Shown: one piece after another, positions 46,566 to 58,954 of the stretch
How positions within the stretch are numbered: position 1 is the stretch's first letter
How the letters are laid out: every line of letters starts with the position of its first letter
The notes under the pieces: generated by a model
The model's database searches: none
Seen by the model: the letters and a program-made list of their open reading frames with translations, nothing else
What the model was told of the DNA's origin: nothing
Translations under genes and position numbers: made by a program
Assembly: GCF_000002425.4 (NCBI RefSeq)
Contig: NC_037266.1
Span: 8,907,818 to 8,971,817, forward strand
Direction: 5' to 3'
Length of the DNA: 64,000 nt
Source of the DNA: Physcomitrium patens
Lineage: Eukaryota > Streptophyta > Bryopsida > Funariales > Funariaceae

Positions 46566-48893
46566 TCAAGTGTTGGGGACGCTTGCTTCAGGAGCTTGCC
46601 GCAAGGCAAATAGCATGGACATGGCCCCCAACATATTAACGGTACCCACCTGCAAAGGAAATGTCAAGTCGTTAGATCTCCCACCTATTCTGATATCAAC
46701 AATGAGACATTAGTCAGCAGGATTGAGAGTCAAAAGATTTTCATCAATCTTAAAAAGCGAGAAAAGTTTACCATGACGAGAGCAGGTTGAGCCGCACCAA
46801 CAGCCACAAGCCAACAAAATCCAAAAAATAGGAACTGCACACAACGAAGCATGTTAGAGATTAACATCCTGAAGCTACCATGCTTGTGTCACAATATAAA
46901 ACAGTGATCAGATTCCTAAAGGTGAAGAATTCAGACTCATCAAAGACTCGGTTTGTAAGGATGTCAGGTTATTTACCACACGGCCTACGACGGTAGACGT
47001 GTAGAATGCCCGAGCGCCTGACCTTCCTCTCAGATCACCAATAGCTGTTCCGATGTAGTATACTCCAAAGACCTGCAGATATGTAATTAGTTCTTAGCCC
47101 CACAAGGTCTACTAACTTCTTGCCAGAGCACAAAATGCAGGTATTCTGAGGTGCAATTATGAACAAACCCATTTTGAACAGGAGATTGGACGCGTGATGA
47201 CTGTAGTCCGTAGTCTGTGGACTGTAGTTCTCAATGCCAATCAATCTCAGCATTTAAAAGAACTACGGACGCTATTAAGTCAAACAAAGTAAACTCGTCA
47301 AAGTGACTACCACTGCCAGGATCGCTCCAACTCGTATCCACCCCACAGTAACGCTGCGCACGTCAAACAAAGCCCCTACATCGAAATCATTCAGGATATA
47401 CCTACAATATGTTAGTCGAATGATTCTCAGTACTCGCAGCAAGAATCGTGACTGCTTGCTGGAAAAGATCATCTTAATATGCCAAAACGAAACATCACAG
47501 TTTCTTCGAGGAGGTAGGAGTCTCACCAAAGAGAAATGTTGGAAATGCGAGCAATGCCATACCAACCACACTAATGTATACGCCGGTGAACAGTGCGAGC
47601 TGTGCTGGTCGCCTTGAAAACTTCAAATCCTTGCTTTCGGAGCCTTTGGACGTCTGCAGTGACTGTTTCACCACTGCAGAATTTAATGTGCAGGAATTAC
47701 TGGGGGACTTGCTGTCTTCGAACTTTCGAACTGCTGCACGGATGCTACACTATGTCACGCACCAGTCAGAACCCTTGGATGCAGCACCAGTTAAGTACGA
47801 CAACAAACATCATTCTGACATCAAGCATGCAAAATGCGATCATTAAGGATGTTAAAACAGCTCCATGTATACTCAGAGCCCGACGTGTGCAAAAATTGCA
47901 ACTTATTTGTGGGTGATGAGACGTAATTGCTAAGTCAAGGATAGACCAGAGAAATCCCATTTGAAGAATGCTGAAGTTAGGGTTCAAGGAACAACTCACT
48001 CCAGTTTGCCGTCTTCTTGAATCGAGGCAATTGCAGGACGGTCAGAAAAATGCGACTCGGTAACAAAGGTTGCATCAGCAATACGAATGTGGCAAGCATC
48101 CAGCTGCGTAGCGTAGACAACAGCCCCCCTGTCACCGTTCCGACCGCCGTGAACAGACCCGCGGAGCCGGCCTACTACCACAATGTCACCACCTGCCACA
48201 ATGGCTCCTCCTTCATGCACATCGCCAAGAATCTGAAGGAACCTAAGGCAATTTCAGCTCCATTACAATATGCCCTAAGTGTACAATCTAAACAGATATT
48301 GGCAATTTTCTGGCAGTTGATCAGTGTGACGCAACTCAGAAAACCTAGGTTTAACTGGTAACAACAGTAACCCAACAAAGTAAATTAAATTCAAGAATCT
48401 AGCAGAAAACTCTTACAACGATGGTTCCTGGATACTCAATGGTCTCGCCGGAAGAGACCGCGCTCTTGACATACATACAAGGGTATTTTGATGACATAGG
48501 TGTGATTTCGGGAGACGTTTGTGGTTCATCATCTGAGTCACCGGAGAAAGGCATCGCAAAAACAGTGAAATCATGCCTACGAGTCTGATGGGCATTCCTG
48601 CGGTCCAACCTAATCCGTCGCTTATCTAAAGAACAATTGCCCAAGGAAACCACCACGCTTGAAAAATCCGAAAGCCTTCGCAAAATCCTATTCCCAGAAC
48701 TTCCCCAAGTGTTTGCCGCGCAGAGCACACCATGACTCCTAAATTTCATCAACCTGCGTGATTCTAGCAGGTTGTTTTCCCTAGACCAACATTGTTCTGC
48801 TCTCACTGACAAAGGCATTGGCTCAGATGGAAACAGAGTTCGAATTTCGAGGCCCATGTTTCCGCTGCAAGAGATCGTTCTGAAGAGAAACAT
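46566..48893 (-). CDS. Plastid-type protein fusing a MinC C-terminal domain to a four-helix membrane domain (411 aa)
   Basis: Seven minus-strand exons: 48893-48417, 48232-48000, 47744-47527, 47375-47311, 47072-46977, 46834-46772 and 46649-46566. Every junction is GT-AG and phase-consistent. Residues 1 to about 115 are rich in serine and arginine and poor in acidic residues at the start, like a plastid transit peptide. Residues about 140-236 are a MinC_C beta-helix: SGETIEYPGTIVILGDV, GGAIVAGGDIVVVGRLRGS, GDRGAVVYATQLDACHIRIA. No MinC_N domain is visible. Exons 3-7 encode about four membrane segments (ALFTGVYISVVGMALLAF, GWIRVGAILAVVFGVYYIG, FLFFGFCWLVAVGAA, VNMLGAMSMLFAL). MinC restrains FtsZ ring placement in bacteria; a plastid-division role is inference. 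The main alternative is two genes, but the 255-base separating intron contains no stop-then-start arrangement that would support this. Confidence 0.82.
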
Positions 48894-49288
48894 TACGCTT
48901 CGCACTTGTGAAGGAAGGCATGATTCTTTGTTCGTACGTTTACGCCGACAAGAACGCCGTTAGCTTTCGTCGATCACAATCGTGAACGAAAACAAGTTTT
49001 ACGTTCACTTGTTCTGTTGGAAGGTTTGAAGGACCTTATCCTCCATCCCGAACTTTTCCCCTCCTACCGTGTCTTCACAACTGGCAAAGTGGAGATACTG
49101 TGCGAAGCTATCGCTACATTAACTCTCGACCAGCTTGAATTGGTGAAGTTCTTAAGACTGTACTGAATCCCTTTAATTGAGGTACGTTTGGAAATTCATC
49201 AGCGGCTGTGTTAGGAGCAAATTTGATGCCGGCCAAGTGAAGCACAACTTGTGCAATAGGTCTATCCTAGTTTGTCACGACGACAACA
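48894..49288. promoter_or_regulatory. Shared divergent promoter region of two plastid-type genes
   Basis: Only 395 bases separate the start codons of the minus-strand fusion gene and the plus-strand small membrane protein. Both 5' UTRs and both promoters must lie here. I see no TATA box placed convincingly for either gene. Co-regulation is inference from the arrangement. Confidence 0.6.
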
Positions 49289-49810
49289 ATGGCAGCTAGG
49301 TGTGTTGCAATTGGAGCCAGCAGCGGGTTTTTGCCATTAGTATGCTTCTCGAAACCAGAGCACGTGTTCTCGGCAAATGTTAGAAGACACCTAGTAGGAT
49401 TAGAGCAGAGCTCCGTTTTAACGATTGCGCCGGCATTCAACAGACGGACTGCAAGATTGCCGAGCATTTGCAGAAGAGCGGGAGCACCAGGAGACGATGA
49501 TAAAGAGATTGAGAGAGGTGAATACGAGTATCCTATGACTCTGTCTCTTGTATAACGATTTTGAGTTTTTTCGGTTTTGAGCTGACGGTAGAATTCCTTT
49601 GTTGTGTATGCAGATCCCGGTGTCAAGTCGGAATTCAATGGCAAAGTGGAGGAAATAGAAAAAGCCTTAGGGCAGTCCTTCGGCGGTGCACTTTGGTTTG
49701 CCGTCCTCCTGGTGTGTTTGACAGTCTTTGGAGGTGGTTATGTGTATTTGATATACAATTTCGCCGACTTCTCTGACATTCCGATTCTGAATGGTCCCAA
49801 GGGATCGTAG
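49289..49810 (+). CDS. Small plastid-type single-span membrane protein (141 aa)
   Basis: Two exons, 49289-49517 and 49614-49810, join in phase through a donor GTGAAT and an acceptor TATGCAG. The first exon encodes a basic, serine-containing N-terminus (MAARCVAIGASSG, then RRTARLPSICRRAGAPG) typical of a plastid transit peptide. The second encodes VKSEFNGKVEEIEKALG, then one membrane segment (ALWFAVLLVCLTVFGGGYVY) and the tail DFSDIPILNGPKGS. I do not recognise a named family. The sharp transit peptide plus one helix suggests a thylakoid or envelope protein, which is inference. It is transcribed away from the MinC_C fusion gene. Confidence 0.75.
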
Positions 49811-52526
49811 TGAAGTTACGTGCAGCTTGTGGAGTTTAAGACCTCTTACTACACAAGCTTATGGTTGCGCTCAAATTCGATGTCTCTAGCCGTACTCTGA
49901 CTGAATTTGTGTTAATTTGTGCACTAGCATTTAAGATGTAGATTGACGAACTTCACGTCTACTTTGCCGATTTGGCAGTGGCAGTGAATCTCATTGTATA
50001 AACGGGAACATAGAAGGCGGCATCTCTATTTCCTGATCCGATTTCTTAGTTTCCGAAGCGATCTTACCACTGGTCTTTGTGTTGGAATGATAACCTCGCA
50101 TTGGTTGCCCTACTGAGGTGTAACCCTAAGAATGAGGTAGGCTGAGGAGTGAACTTGCAGATTTGATCATAATTTTCGTTTATCCAATGTATAAACGAAG
50201 GTACATTTTCGTAGACATTAATGTAACATTAGGTCGTGATATCTACTGTAGTTATTCTCCTCGTTACCTTGATGAAGGCTTCTGATTGCTTGGAGTATTT
50301 GAGTCGTCCTTGAGCCCTAGTGCTTGAGTGTGCCTGAGTTCTGCACACCGGTTTTCGTGTTACAAAGTTGAAATGTTTGGCTACACGTTAGCTTGAGGTT
50401 TATCCCCTAGTTTGCAAATATGGAACGAATCCTCTGGAATCCTACGGTATGACATCGATTCTGCGAATTCTGCAGCTGAGTATCCCATCAACTAAAATGC
50501 CCAGCATCTCGGTAACTGACCAATCAAGTGTGAGAAATCATATACCTTAGCCAATCGACTGTAAAGATAATTTCTACGGAATACTTCAGTTGAGACCATA
50601 CTGAGGATTGTTCATGTCGTTGATTGTGTTTTACCTAGAAAGCAGACATCTGTGCCTTCCAAACCGACTCAAAGTGTGTAATCTAGCTCTTTGAAATGCA
50701 CAACCAGACAACAACACAATCAAGGTTGGTTACGAAAATTCATGTCACCCAGGTCGCAGGACGTGTGAGATTGATTCGTTTCTTTGTGGGAGCGTCAAGA
50801 GCCATCATTTTCTGTGTTTCTGCAATTGCCTTAGGTTTAGAACTTGATCGCGCATTGGCTGACCACTAAGAAAGCTGTGGGGAAGATTTATAGTGTCCAA
50901 GTGATTACCATCTCCGCCCTTCAAATGGAAAATATGAGGTTACGACTATCCAGTGCCACGTTGAATCCTCTGGCATTGGCATGGACATCATGAAGCGAAT
51001 TAAAATCACGCGTAGATCCTGTAATTCTAATGCAGTCAATGGTATAACTTACAAGGAAGACTGTCGTAAGTCAAGGTTCTGACCATGGAGCTTCATCACG
51101 TTTAACCTAAGACGAAAGAGTAACAACTAGGAGCAGAGAAAACGTTCTGATCAAATGCTCACCTGACCAACAAGCCAAAACGAGATTTTGCTCATACCCA
51201 GATAGCAAAATTTCGTTCAGGGTCCAGGAGCACTTCGTGGGGAGTCAACTAGTAGGATTATAGTTAGCAGTGCACATTACAACTAATACTACAACTGCGA
51301 ATCCTGGTTTCCGAATAGTACCGCAAAGAGCAAGTCCTTCGCTTATCACAACGGATTGAGTTAGTGTTTCTGTACAAAGCACTGCTAGTACCACAGAATT
51401 CTCCTAGACAAGTAGGCAAGTTATTGCAACGTAAGCATCATGCTGGTGAAAAGTGTGAAAACACTAAACATTCGAATAATAAGAGGAGGTTTTTCACATA
51501 ATGCGATCTGCGGCGAATGACTTGCCATCTCTGATAAACCATGATCTCATCGACAAGAATGCTATTTCTACTTTAGACAATGTGCCCCTTATGTCTTTCT
51601 AAGAATGAAGTGGAATTCTCAACTTGAAGCCCATTTTCAGTGCTACTTTGCAATTGATCATCCAGGCCTCACACCGCATTGCCAAACAGCAGCTTTTAGC
51701 TCAATGAAACAGTAGGGATTGCGTTATGTCAAGTTTATCACGAATGGTTTTTTTCTTAGTGATTCAGTTCATTTTGCTTTGATTAAGTCTTCTGCTGCTT
51801 AGATGTTGAGCATGTGTTGTTTTGGACGAAGGAAGCCTCTTCGGCAGTTGGTGCCACATAAATCCCTCGTCGATTCTTCACAAAATTCGCTCTCACTTGC
51901 TGAATGTGAACTTATCGAACCCGTTTGCTTTGTTTTGTTTTGTTTTGTTTTTTTTTTGCTTTTAACTGCTTAAGGGATTTTGTCATTCCGTTGTCTTGAA
52001 TCCTAATGTGAGCCACTCTAGAGATGGAATTCTATATTTCATTTCATCAGTTGGCTCAAGTGTTGGTAGTTAAAGTAAGCATTAGAAGCTTCTAATTTTT
52101 ATTTTGATTTTTTGATTTTTTATTATAGAGGTAGCTTTAAAAGTATTATCTAAGAATCATTATTATCTATTTTGGCTTCATACATCCAATTGGATCACAG
52201 TGATTTGGTCTTTTATTCTTTCTTAGTGGAATATTTAATAAGTTTATAAACTTATTATTTTGTAAAAACTTTTTTTTTATAGATGATTACAAAACCAACA
52301 ATAGTTTATAAACATAAAGGCTATAATTTTTATACACAAAAATACTATTATTTGCCATTGGATTTACTAATCCAAGTTTTTAATAAATCTTCTTACTTAG
52401 CCATATATTTTTGCAATAAATTACATACACACACATACATACACACACACACACACATACACACACACACACACATATTTAGATATATATATATATATAT
52501 ATATAATAACACTAATTCCAATCAAT

Positions 52527-52570
<44 letters not shown>

Positions 52571-54648
52571 GTATTTGTGGCACAATCTTTAACTTCTCTA
52601 CAAACATATCCAAAATTTTATAAAACAAAAGATTTCACCACAAGAAAAAAAGAAATTATATCTCAAAAATAACAACAAACATATTTTAAGAGTTAATTTT
52701 TTTTTTTATATAAAAGGAAATGATAAAAAAAACTTCATCAAGAAGTAACAATCACAAAAAAAAATTATTTAAACAAACACTTTGAATAAAATAAGAATTA
52801 TATATTAAAAACAATATATTGATGCTAGTATAGAATTACAAGGAATAAATATCTAAATTGATAAGTATAAAAATTTATCAACAAAACAATCATGAAATAA
52901 AAGACTTGCTATAAAAATAACTTAAATATGCTCGGAAGATCTATGAATGCAAACATATTGAGCTTGTAATAAAGATTGTCTTTTATAAATTTATTAATTG
53001 GAATGCATGTTAAAATTCTATCATCATCAAACACAAAAATCAAATATGACAAGACAACCAATGGGACCAAAGTCCATTGAGAAAAAACCAGCAAGAATGA
53101 TTGCTTGGAATAAGCATAATATGCCCAAGAATATGTACAACATTGTCAATTGCCAAAAAACTTTCCTGTTAGTTATATTTTGCACTAATACAAATGCTTT
53201 GGCAAATGCACCAATTATTACAAAAGTGCACGGAAGCTTGACAAAAGCATAATAAGTTCAAAACATTTGTGTGTTTAAATGAGTATTATGGTAAAATAAA
53301 ATAAAAATAAACATAAAATATAATCTCAAGGTACAAACAAGGTAAAAATAAAGAGTAGCTTTCAGCAAAACTTACCTAAAAGAACCTTAGATTGATATCT
53401 AGAAAAAAATGATTGTGAATCAAGGTTGAAACCAGATCCTAAGAGACAAAATTGTACACCTACTGCAAATGTAAGAATCTCAAGATTAAATTGGTATAAT
53501 AATTTATTGAGTTAAATTTTACAAGTGATTGTTCTACATTTCATTGTTTCAAGTGCTTTTAACCCGTTTCCCAACTCCCTTTTCAATCAAGAGTCACTAT
53601 TCAAAAGATGTCATCGTAAAACCAATTTACGTAGAATTCAAAAAAGGACTGCAATGAATGACAAACTCACAGCGAGCTTTAATGCAGACACAGTTTGTTA
53701 CGGTATAAGAAACGGGAAGCCGAAGATCCTCGACACGGATGAACGGGAACATTGTGCTGCCAGTGCCTAATTACACAGAATCGGGCCAAGAACTGAGCGT
53801 TGCAGGAAAAAAAAATGGTTATTACATGCATGAAGCGGCTGCCAGCAATGTCACTTGCCAGCAAAGTCAAACCGCACCACACCGACCAACTCAACTCCGC
53901 CATCTACTATCACTAGGAACAAAGTCACCCTTCCAAAAGTCATCATTGTTGCCCCACGTGCAGTTCAAGGAGAAGGTATGACATATCTGATATCAATTCT
54001 TTATGATCCCACAATTAGTGCCGTATCTGATGAAATCACTTCACATGCAAACATTCGTCGTAAAAATGCATCTTTATCAAAATATTAGAGCTCAACCAAC
54101 TGGATCTATTACTTGTAAAAAGGGAGCGTCTGCAAGACTAAAATGGATAAGCACAAAGTCCAAGAAAACTAACCAGCAACAGGGGTACACTTGACAATAG
54201 CATCAAGAATCAACCAACTTAATCGAGAGCGATACCCATTAACCAACCGCGCAAACATACTGAAACAAGAATATTACCACTTAAAAGTTTTAACAGAGCA
54301 AACAAAATTAGATCATGATGCAAATAATCAGTGCGACTTAAATAAGACCGCCATGAAATTGCAAACAAAAACTGCATAAAACTAAAGAAGAAGAAGTTTC
54401 GAAAACAGTAACCACAACAGCGAAGGCAGGTGGGATGATTATATATCGACACAACTGTCTCCGCCGGCACGGAAGACGGAAGAACTATCTCCTGTTGCTC
54501 ATTCCTATTCGCATCCAATAGGTCATTACAGTATATGCCATTCAATTACAATGATAAGCAACCGATTTCGCAGATACTCTTCCAAACTACAAAATTGTGC
54601 CCAAAGCTCTACGATGCCTATCCACCTAACAGCTATGCTAAATTACAA
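49811..54648. other. Intergenic region, becoming AT-rich, with repeat fragment
   Basis: From 49811 to about 52000 the sequence is mixed-composition with no gene seen. From 52080 to 53520 it is AT-rich, with CA repeats (about 52430-52475), TA runs (52484-52504 and 52535-52567) and a fragment of the long non-coding repeat. 53520-54648 is probably the 3' flank of the PTB gene on the minus strand. Confidence 0.5.
53275..53520. repeat. Fragment of the long non-coding AT-rich repeat, copy D
   Basis: Contains the order of landmarks seen in copies A-C: an attatggtaaaa start, TTACCT then GATATCTAGAA, AATCAAGGTTGAAACCAGAT, and GAGACAAAATTGTACACC. The TTTAGGATTT run is missing, so it is a partial copy. 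It shows that the family also lies among genes. Confidence 0.55.
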
Positions 54649-57600
54649 CTACACGGAGGCCAGCTTTGAAAATGCAAGCCGGATGGTGTTGCTCTGCAGT
54701 TGGCTCGCATGTTTGCACACAAGCGCCTCTGTCGCCTGTTCCTCACTCTCAAACAGCATTAAAGCCTGCTTCTTCCCATTCGACTCAAATACCTTCGCGT
54801 TTGCGACCGTCCCGTGCGCAGACAGGTGACTCGTGATGTCTTCCAAAGCAATATCCGCTGGCAGGCTCGACACATGAATCATCTTCGTTGGGGCACAGCA
54901 GTACCGGTAGTTCTTCGCAGCATTCCGATTAAACCGATTCAAAGGAGACGATGAGAAATCGCTAGTGTCTGGTGACGGGTTGATCTGCGCGTGCTTCGAG
55001 AAGTTGACATCCATGCGCTTTCCGAACAGTGTCACGCCCTGCACATCCCAAATTCTCCACCTTTCCAACTCACCAACCGCATCTTCCACACGACATCGTC
55101 CACAACAAAAGAAACTACCCCACACATGGTATCTCCGTCGCCGTGCTCAACTCAGCCTCTGTTCACTAAACAACACTTCAAAACAAGTAATTCAACTCCA
55201 GAAAATACTAGCATACCTTTAGATAGTTGAAAGCCAGCTCTGCTTGAAATCCATCTCCCATCTGAATCAGAGCGTGGTCTGGCTTATTATGAAGAATCTT
55301 GATGCGCACAATGTTCCCGTAGTTCGAAAACAGGTTGAAGAGTCTATCAGCATCAATTTTCTGCACAACAATCATCCCACTTTCCATTCCCTCAAAAACC
55401 TGCACCTTCGAAGAGTCCCCACCCTCGCATGCCCTCCCTTCCCATCTGTTCTCCTCAACAAAACCTACACCTCATCACTCCACAACATCCACTCCTACAA
55501 ATGCTCGACGATTTACCTCTGGCACAAGGTTCGAAACGAGCAAGGTGCTTCTATCGTTCGTGCCTGTGATACCCGGAGGAAGCACACCACCGAACGCTGC
55601 AGCAGCCGCAGATGCACCTCCCATGGCAACCTACACACCACCACCATCATAATGCATCCGTCAAATACTTCCAAACAATTTCATCCTCCAAGACGGATAT
55701 CTCCCACAACAGCTGCAACCAACTCACGATCAACTCTATCCCATGGTTCTTAGCATTCGTCACCCTCTACCTGGCCGTATGAATTCATCCCTAGTGCCGG
55801 ATGACCTCCTGACTGCTGAAATCCTCCTGCTCCACCAAAATCCAAGTCAGCCTCGGCATGCTTCGTTAATCTTAAACAACTTTCCCAACACAGAAACACA
55901 TGAACTGTTACCATGATAGAGATGCGGAGCATACCAGGCCTTGGCCCTCCTGCCCCCATGCTGTACACATGCCCGCCCTCTCCAAAGAGTGAAGACTGCA
56001 GCAAATACACCCCTCGTTGGAAAAAGTGACACATATCACAAGTTTCGAACATAAGTTATACGCGCTAACTCAAAAACCTCCTTTAAATAAGACATTTATT
56101 ATATCCAAGAAAGACAAGCACATTCAGCTCTTCAGGATGCTCTGCCAGCAAAATGCTGAACAAACAACCCCAACCAGTACAATGCTCACACCCTTGGCAA
56201 TTCACTTAAAGTCAAAGATTTTACTATCTACTCACCACCAGCATACATAAGCACAGACCCGATAAGAAATCAGATAAATGAGGAAAAATCAATGCAACAG
56301 TACCATGATATTATTCCCAGGATTCCCTGGTCGAGACTGCTCCGATGGCAAAGCTGCATTGGTAAAATCCCTGAAGAGGAACAATCAAAAGCATTCAACG
56401 CCCACCTCACCGTTCTCCACACCATCGCGCCAACAACAAAATCATCCACGAACAACACACCGTACTGCACAATCCAATGTCTTGGAATGAATGTAAACAA
56501 TTCAGGACACCACATGCTACAGTTGGACACCAATTATCTGCTCCTCTGCCCCTCTACCACAAATTTCGTCACATTAGACATAACACCAACCCCGCACATA
56601 CCTCGTCCGTTCATTGTTATAGTTCACCTGCAGCTCCTGCAGACTGCACACCATCAAATCACTGTTTCAGCACACTCCTCCTGTCTCAAATATATCCAAA
56701 TATTTGCTCCGTGTCCTCAAATACAATGCTACCCACTTCAGCTTCCTCTTCCCCAAAAAAGAATGCACAACAAAGAAGAAGCTCATGTCCCGCACTACAT
56801 ACCAACTAAGCTCAACGTTGGGTGCACTTACTTAGAATATTGGATATCCAGCGTACAGCATCCATCGTAGATATTGCGCCCCTGCAAACGCAACCACTCC
56901 TCTTGTCACCTCCCTTCAACCACATCACCATCTCTATCATAAAATACCAAAATGCCAAAATACTACAAAAACAAACACATGTCCAAATAACACCACCTAC
57001 TTGCAAAGTCGACCTGGCTTGGACTGCACTGCTCTGCGAAGCATATTGCAGCAAAGCTTGAAGGCCTGCACACATCATTACCATTCCACACCACAGCCTC
57101 ACCTCCAATACATCAGACTCCTACTTCACGCTCAATATAACCTTCACGTGCTAACATGTCTGTGATTCAATCCACACCACATACACGATCACATCTCATA
57201 CTACCTATGCCATTACAACCACCCTTTCATACGCAAACCGACCGTTTCCCCAAACACCCACGGCCTTCCAACTCACATCCCAAAGGTCTTTAACCTTGGC
57301 CAAGCTTACTGCTGTACTTCCACAGCCACCGCTTTCCCTCAACAATCAAACCCTGCTCCTTCAACACACTGCCTCCACAACACATTCTACCACGTACTAT
57401 TATTTTCCAATTACTACGGCTGGTATGAGCCCGCGCCCACCTTTGACTACCCGCCAGAAAGAGAAAAATGGTGAAAGAAAAGGGCCCGAAAAAGGCAGAA
57501 GGCAGAGAGATAGCCAAGACAGAAGAGAAGCTGACCAGCTGACTTTGTGAAGGTGACGATCTTCTCGACAAAGCCATGGGGGGAAAACACTTGGTGCAGC

Positions 57601-58954
57601 ACATCCACGGTGATAGGATAGAGCGGGTTGTGTATGGTAATTAAAAGAATTCGATTGGGCAGCAGTTCCTGAAGAATAGCAAAGCAGAGACAAGTCCAAC
57701 GTTTCCCCAGCATGGGAAGAAGGAAGGGGGAAAAGAAGTGAGAGTAGCCAGAGAAGAAAGACAAGCAAAAGAGAGGCTAAGGCCTGCCTATTGGGAAGAA
57801 GTCTCGCATACCCACAGAGAAGTATCAGGAGGAACACACTGTAGCTGGGATCAAGATCCGATTCTGACCTGCTCTGCAGGTAACCGCCTCGTTTGTCCGC
57901 TTTGATCAGGTGTGGTTAATTCCGGATGAGACGAGAACTGCATGTACACATTCCTTCCCCTGCATAACCCAAGAATTAGAATCAGCAAACTTATTTAAAA
58001 TGGTGAAGCATAGTCGACGTAGAAGATCGAGATACTGTTGAACTACTCAACTCACCGCACGCTTGGCTGCACTGTAGTATAGTACTGCATCAAATTGATG
58101 GCAGATGGAATGTCCTGCATCTGCAATAGAGCCTGCAATTTCAAAGATAAAGGGAGAAAAATGAGCCAAACAATACTTGACACCACAACACAACCTGGGA
58201 TCCTTGTCACTGAGCAGTATATATTAAAAGTAGAATAGAACGTATTCAATTAGAAAGAGAAAGACAGAATGTCTCTAGGTTCTGCCGAGATTAAACCCCC
58301 CAGTGAAAAAATGTACCNNNNNNNNNNNNNNNNNNNNNNNNNNNNNNNNNNNNNNNNNNNNNNNNNNNNNNNNNNNNNNNNNNNNNNNNNNNNNNNNNNN
58401 NNNNNNNNNNNNNNNNNGTCAGTCTTCGTGTCGCTTCGCTTTTTGCACCACTCCAAACGACTGGGCAAGCTGGTTTGAGGTCATGCTGGGCAAGACAAAG
58501 AAATGAAATGGTAGACACCTAAGATTTAAAAATAAAGCATGATTGGATAACACTAGTTTTGCATTTCGCTGACTCGTGGCAGAGGAACCAATTATAACTA
58601 GTTCAACAACACCCTCACTCTATGCATTTCACTAGCGACATAACCGTGTATCAAAGAGATCTCCTGACAAGTATACGTTTAACACTTTCAACCTACAGCG
58701 TGATACTATCCAATTTATGGAAATTTCACATTGGCAATCTCGTACGGAGTCACCACGTCTTATAATTTTGACATATTATGTCGATGCTCTCAGGAAAAAC
58801 ACCTGCGCTTGTCTAAAGACTAGAAGCTATTTATGAGTTTTTAGGTGTCTCAAGTCAACATCATCAGGAAAGGAAATTCAGGAGGGAAAAATCATACCTC
58901 TGCTATTTCAGGTCCAACATTTCGTATATGAAGCACTTTTGAAGGTTCCGTCAT
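54649..58954 (-). CDS. PTB: Polypyrimidine tract-binding protein, plant PTB1/2 type, about 470 aa
   Basis: Minus-strand exons: 58954-58898; 58485 into the gap at 58417; 58132-58056; 57959-57869; 57668-57536; 57065-57001; 56881-56832; 56643-56602; 56370-56304; 55995-55935; 55826-55771; 55630-55517; 55360-55217; 55038-54649. All readable junctions agree in phase. RRM1: MTEPSKVLHIRNVG, ALLQMQDIPSAINLMQYY, GRNVYMQFSSHPELT. RRM2: NRILLITIHNPLYPITVDVL, HQVFSPHGFVEKIVTF, YDGCCTLDIQYSN. RRM3: TNDRSTLLVSNLVPE, KIDADRLFNLFSNYGNIVRI, ILHNKPDHALIQMGDGFQAE. The C-terminus has LNRFNRNAAKNYRYCCAPTK and a last RRM-like fold. PTBs bind CU-rich RNA and regulate alternative splicing. A further 5' UTR intron is suggested by an acceptor at 58975. 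Exon 2 (RRM1) is damaged by the gap and a likely one-base insertion. Confidence 0.93.
58318..58417. other. Assembly gap, 100 N
   Basis: Exactly 100 N, the conventional size for a gap of unknown length. It removes the end of PTB exon 2 and the start of the next intron. Open frames that cross it are artefacts. Confidence 0.99.

Noticed and set aside
46566-48893. Two separate genes, a MinC and a membrane protein
   Set aside because: Kept only as the alternative. The MinC_C exon ends at a good donor in phase 2 and the membrane exon begins at an acceptor in matching phase; the interval is intron-like and offers no start codon leading into the membrane frame.
58250-58518. Open frames crossing the N block
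   Set aside because: They are open only because N codons are not stops.
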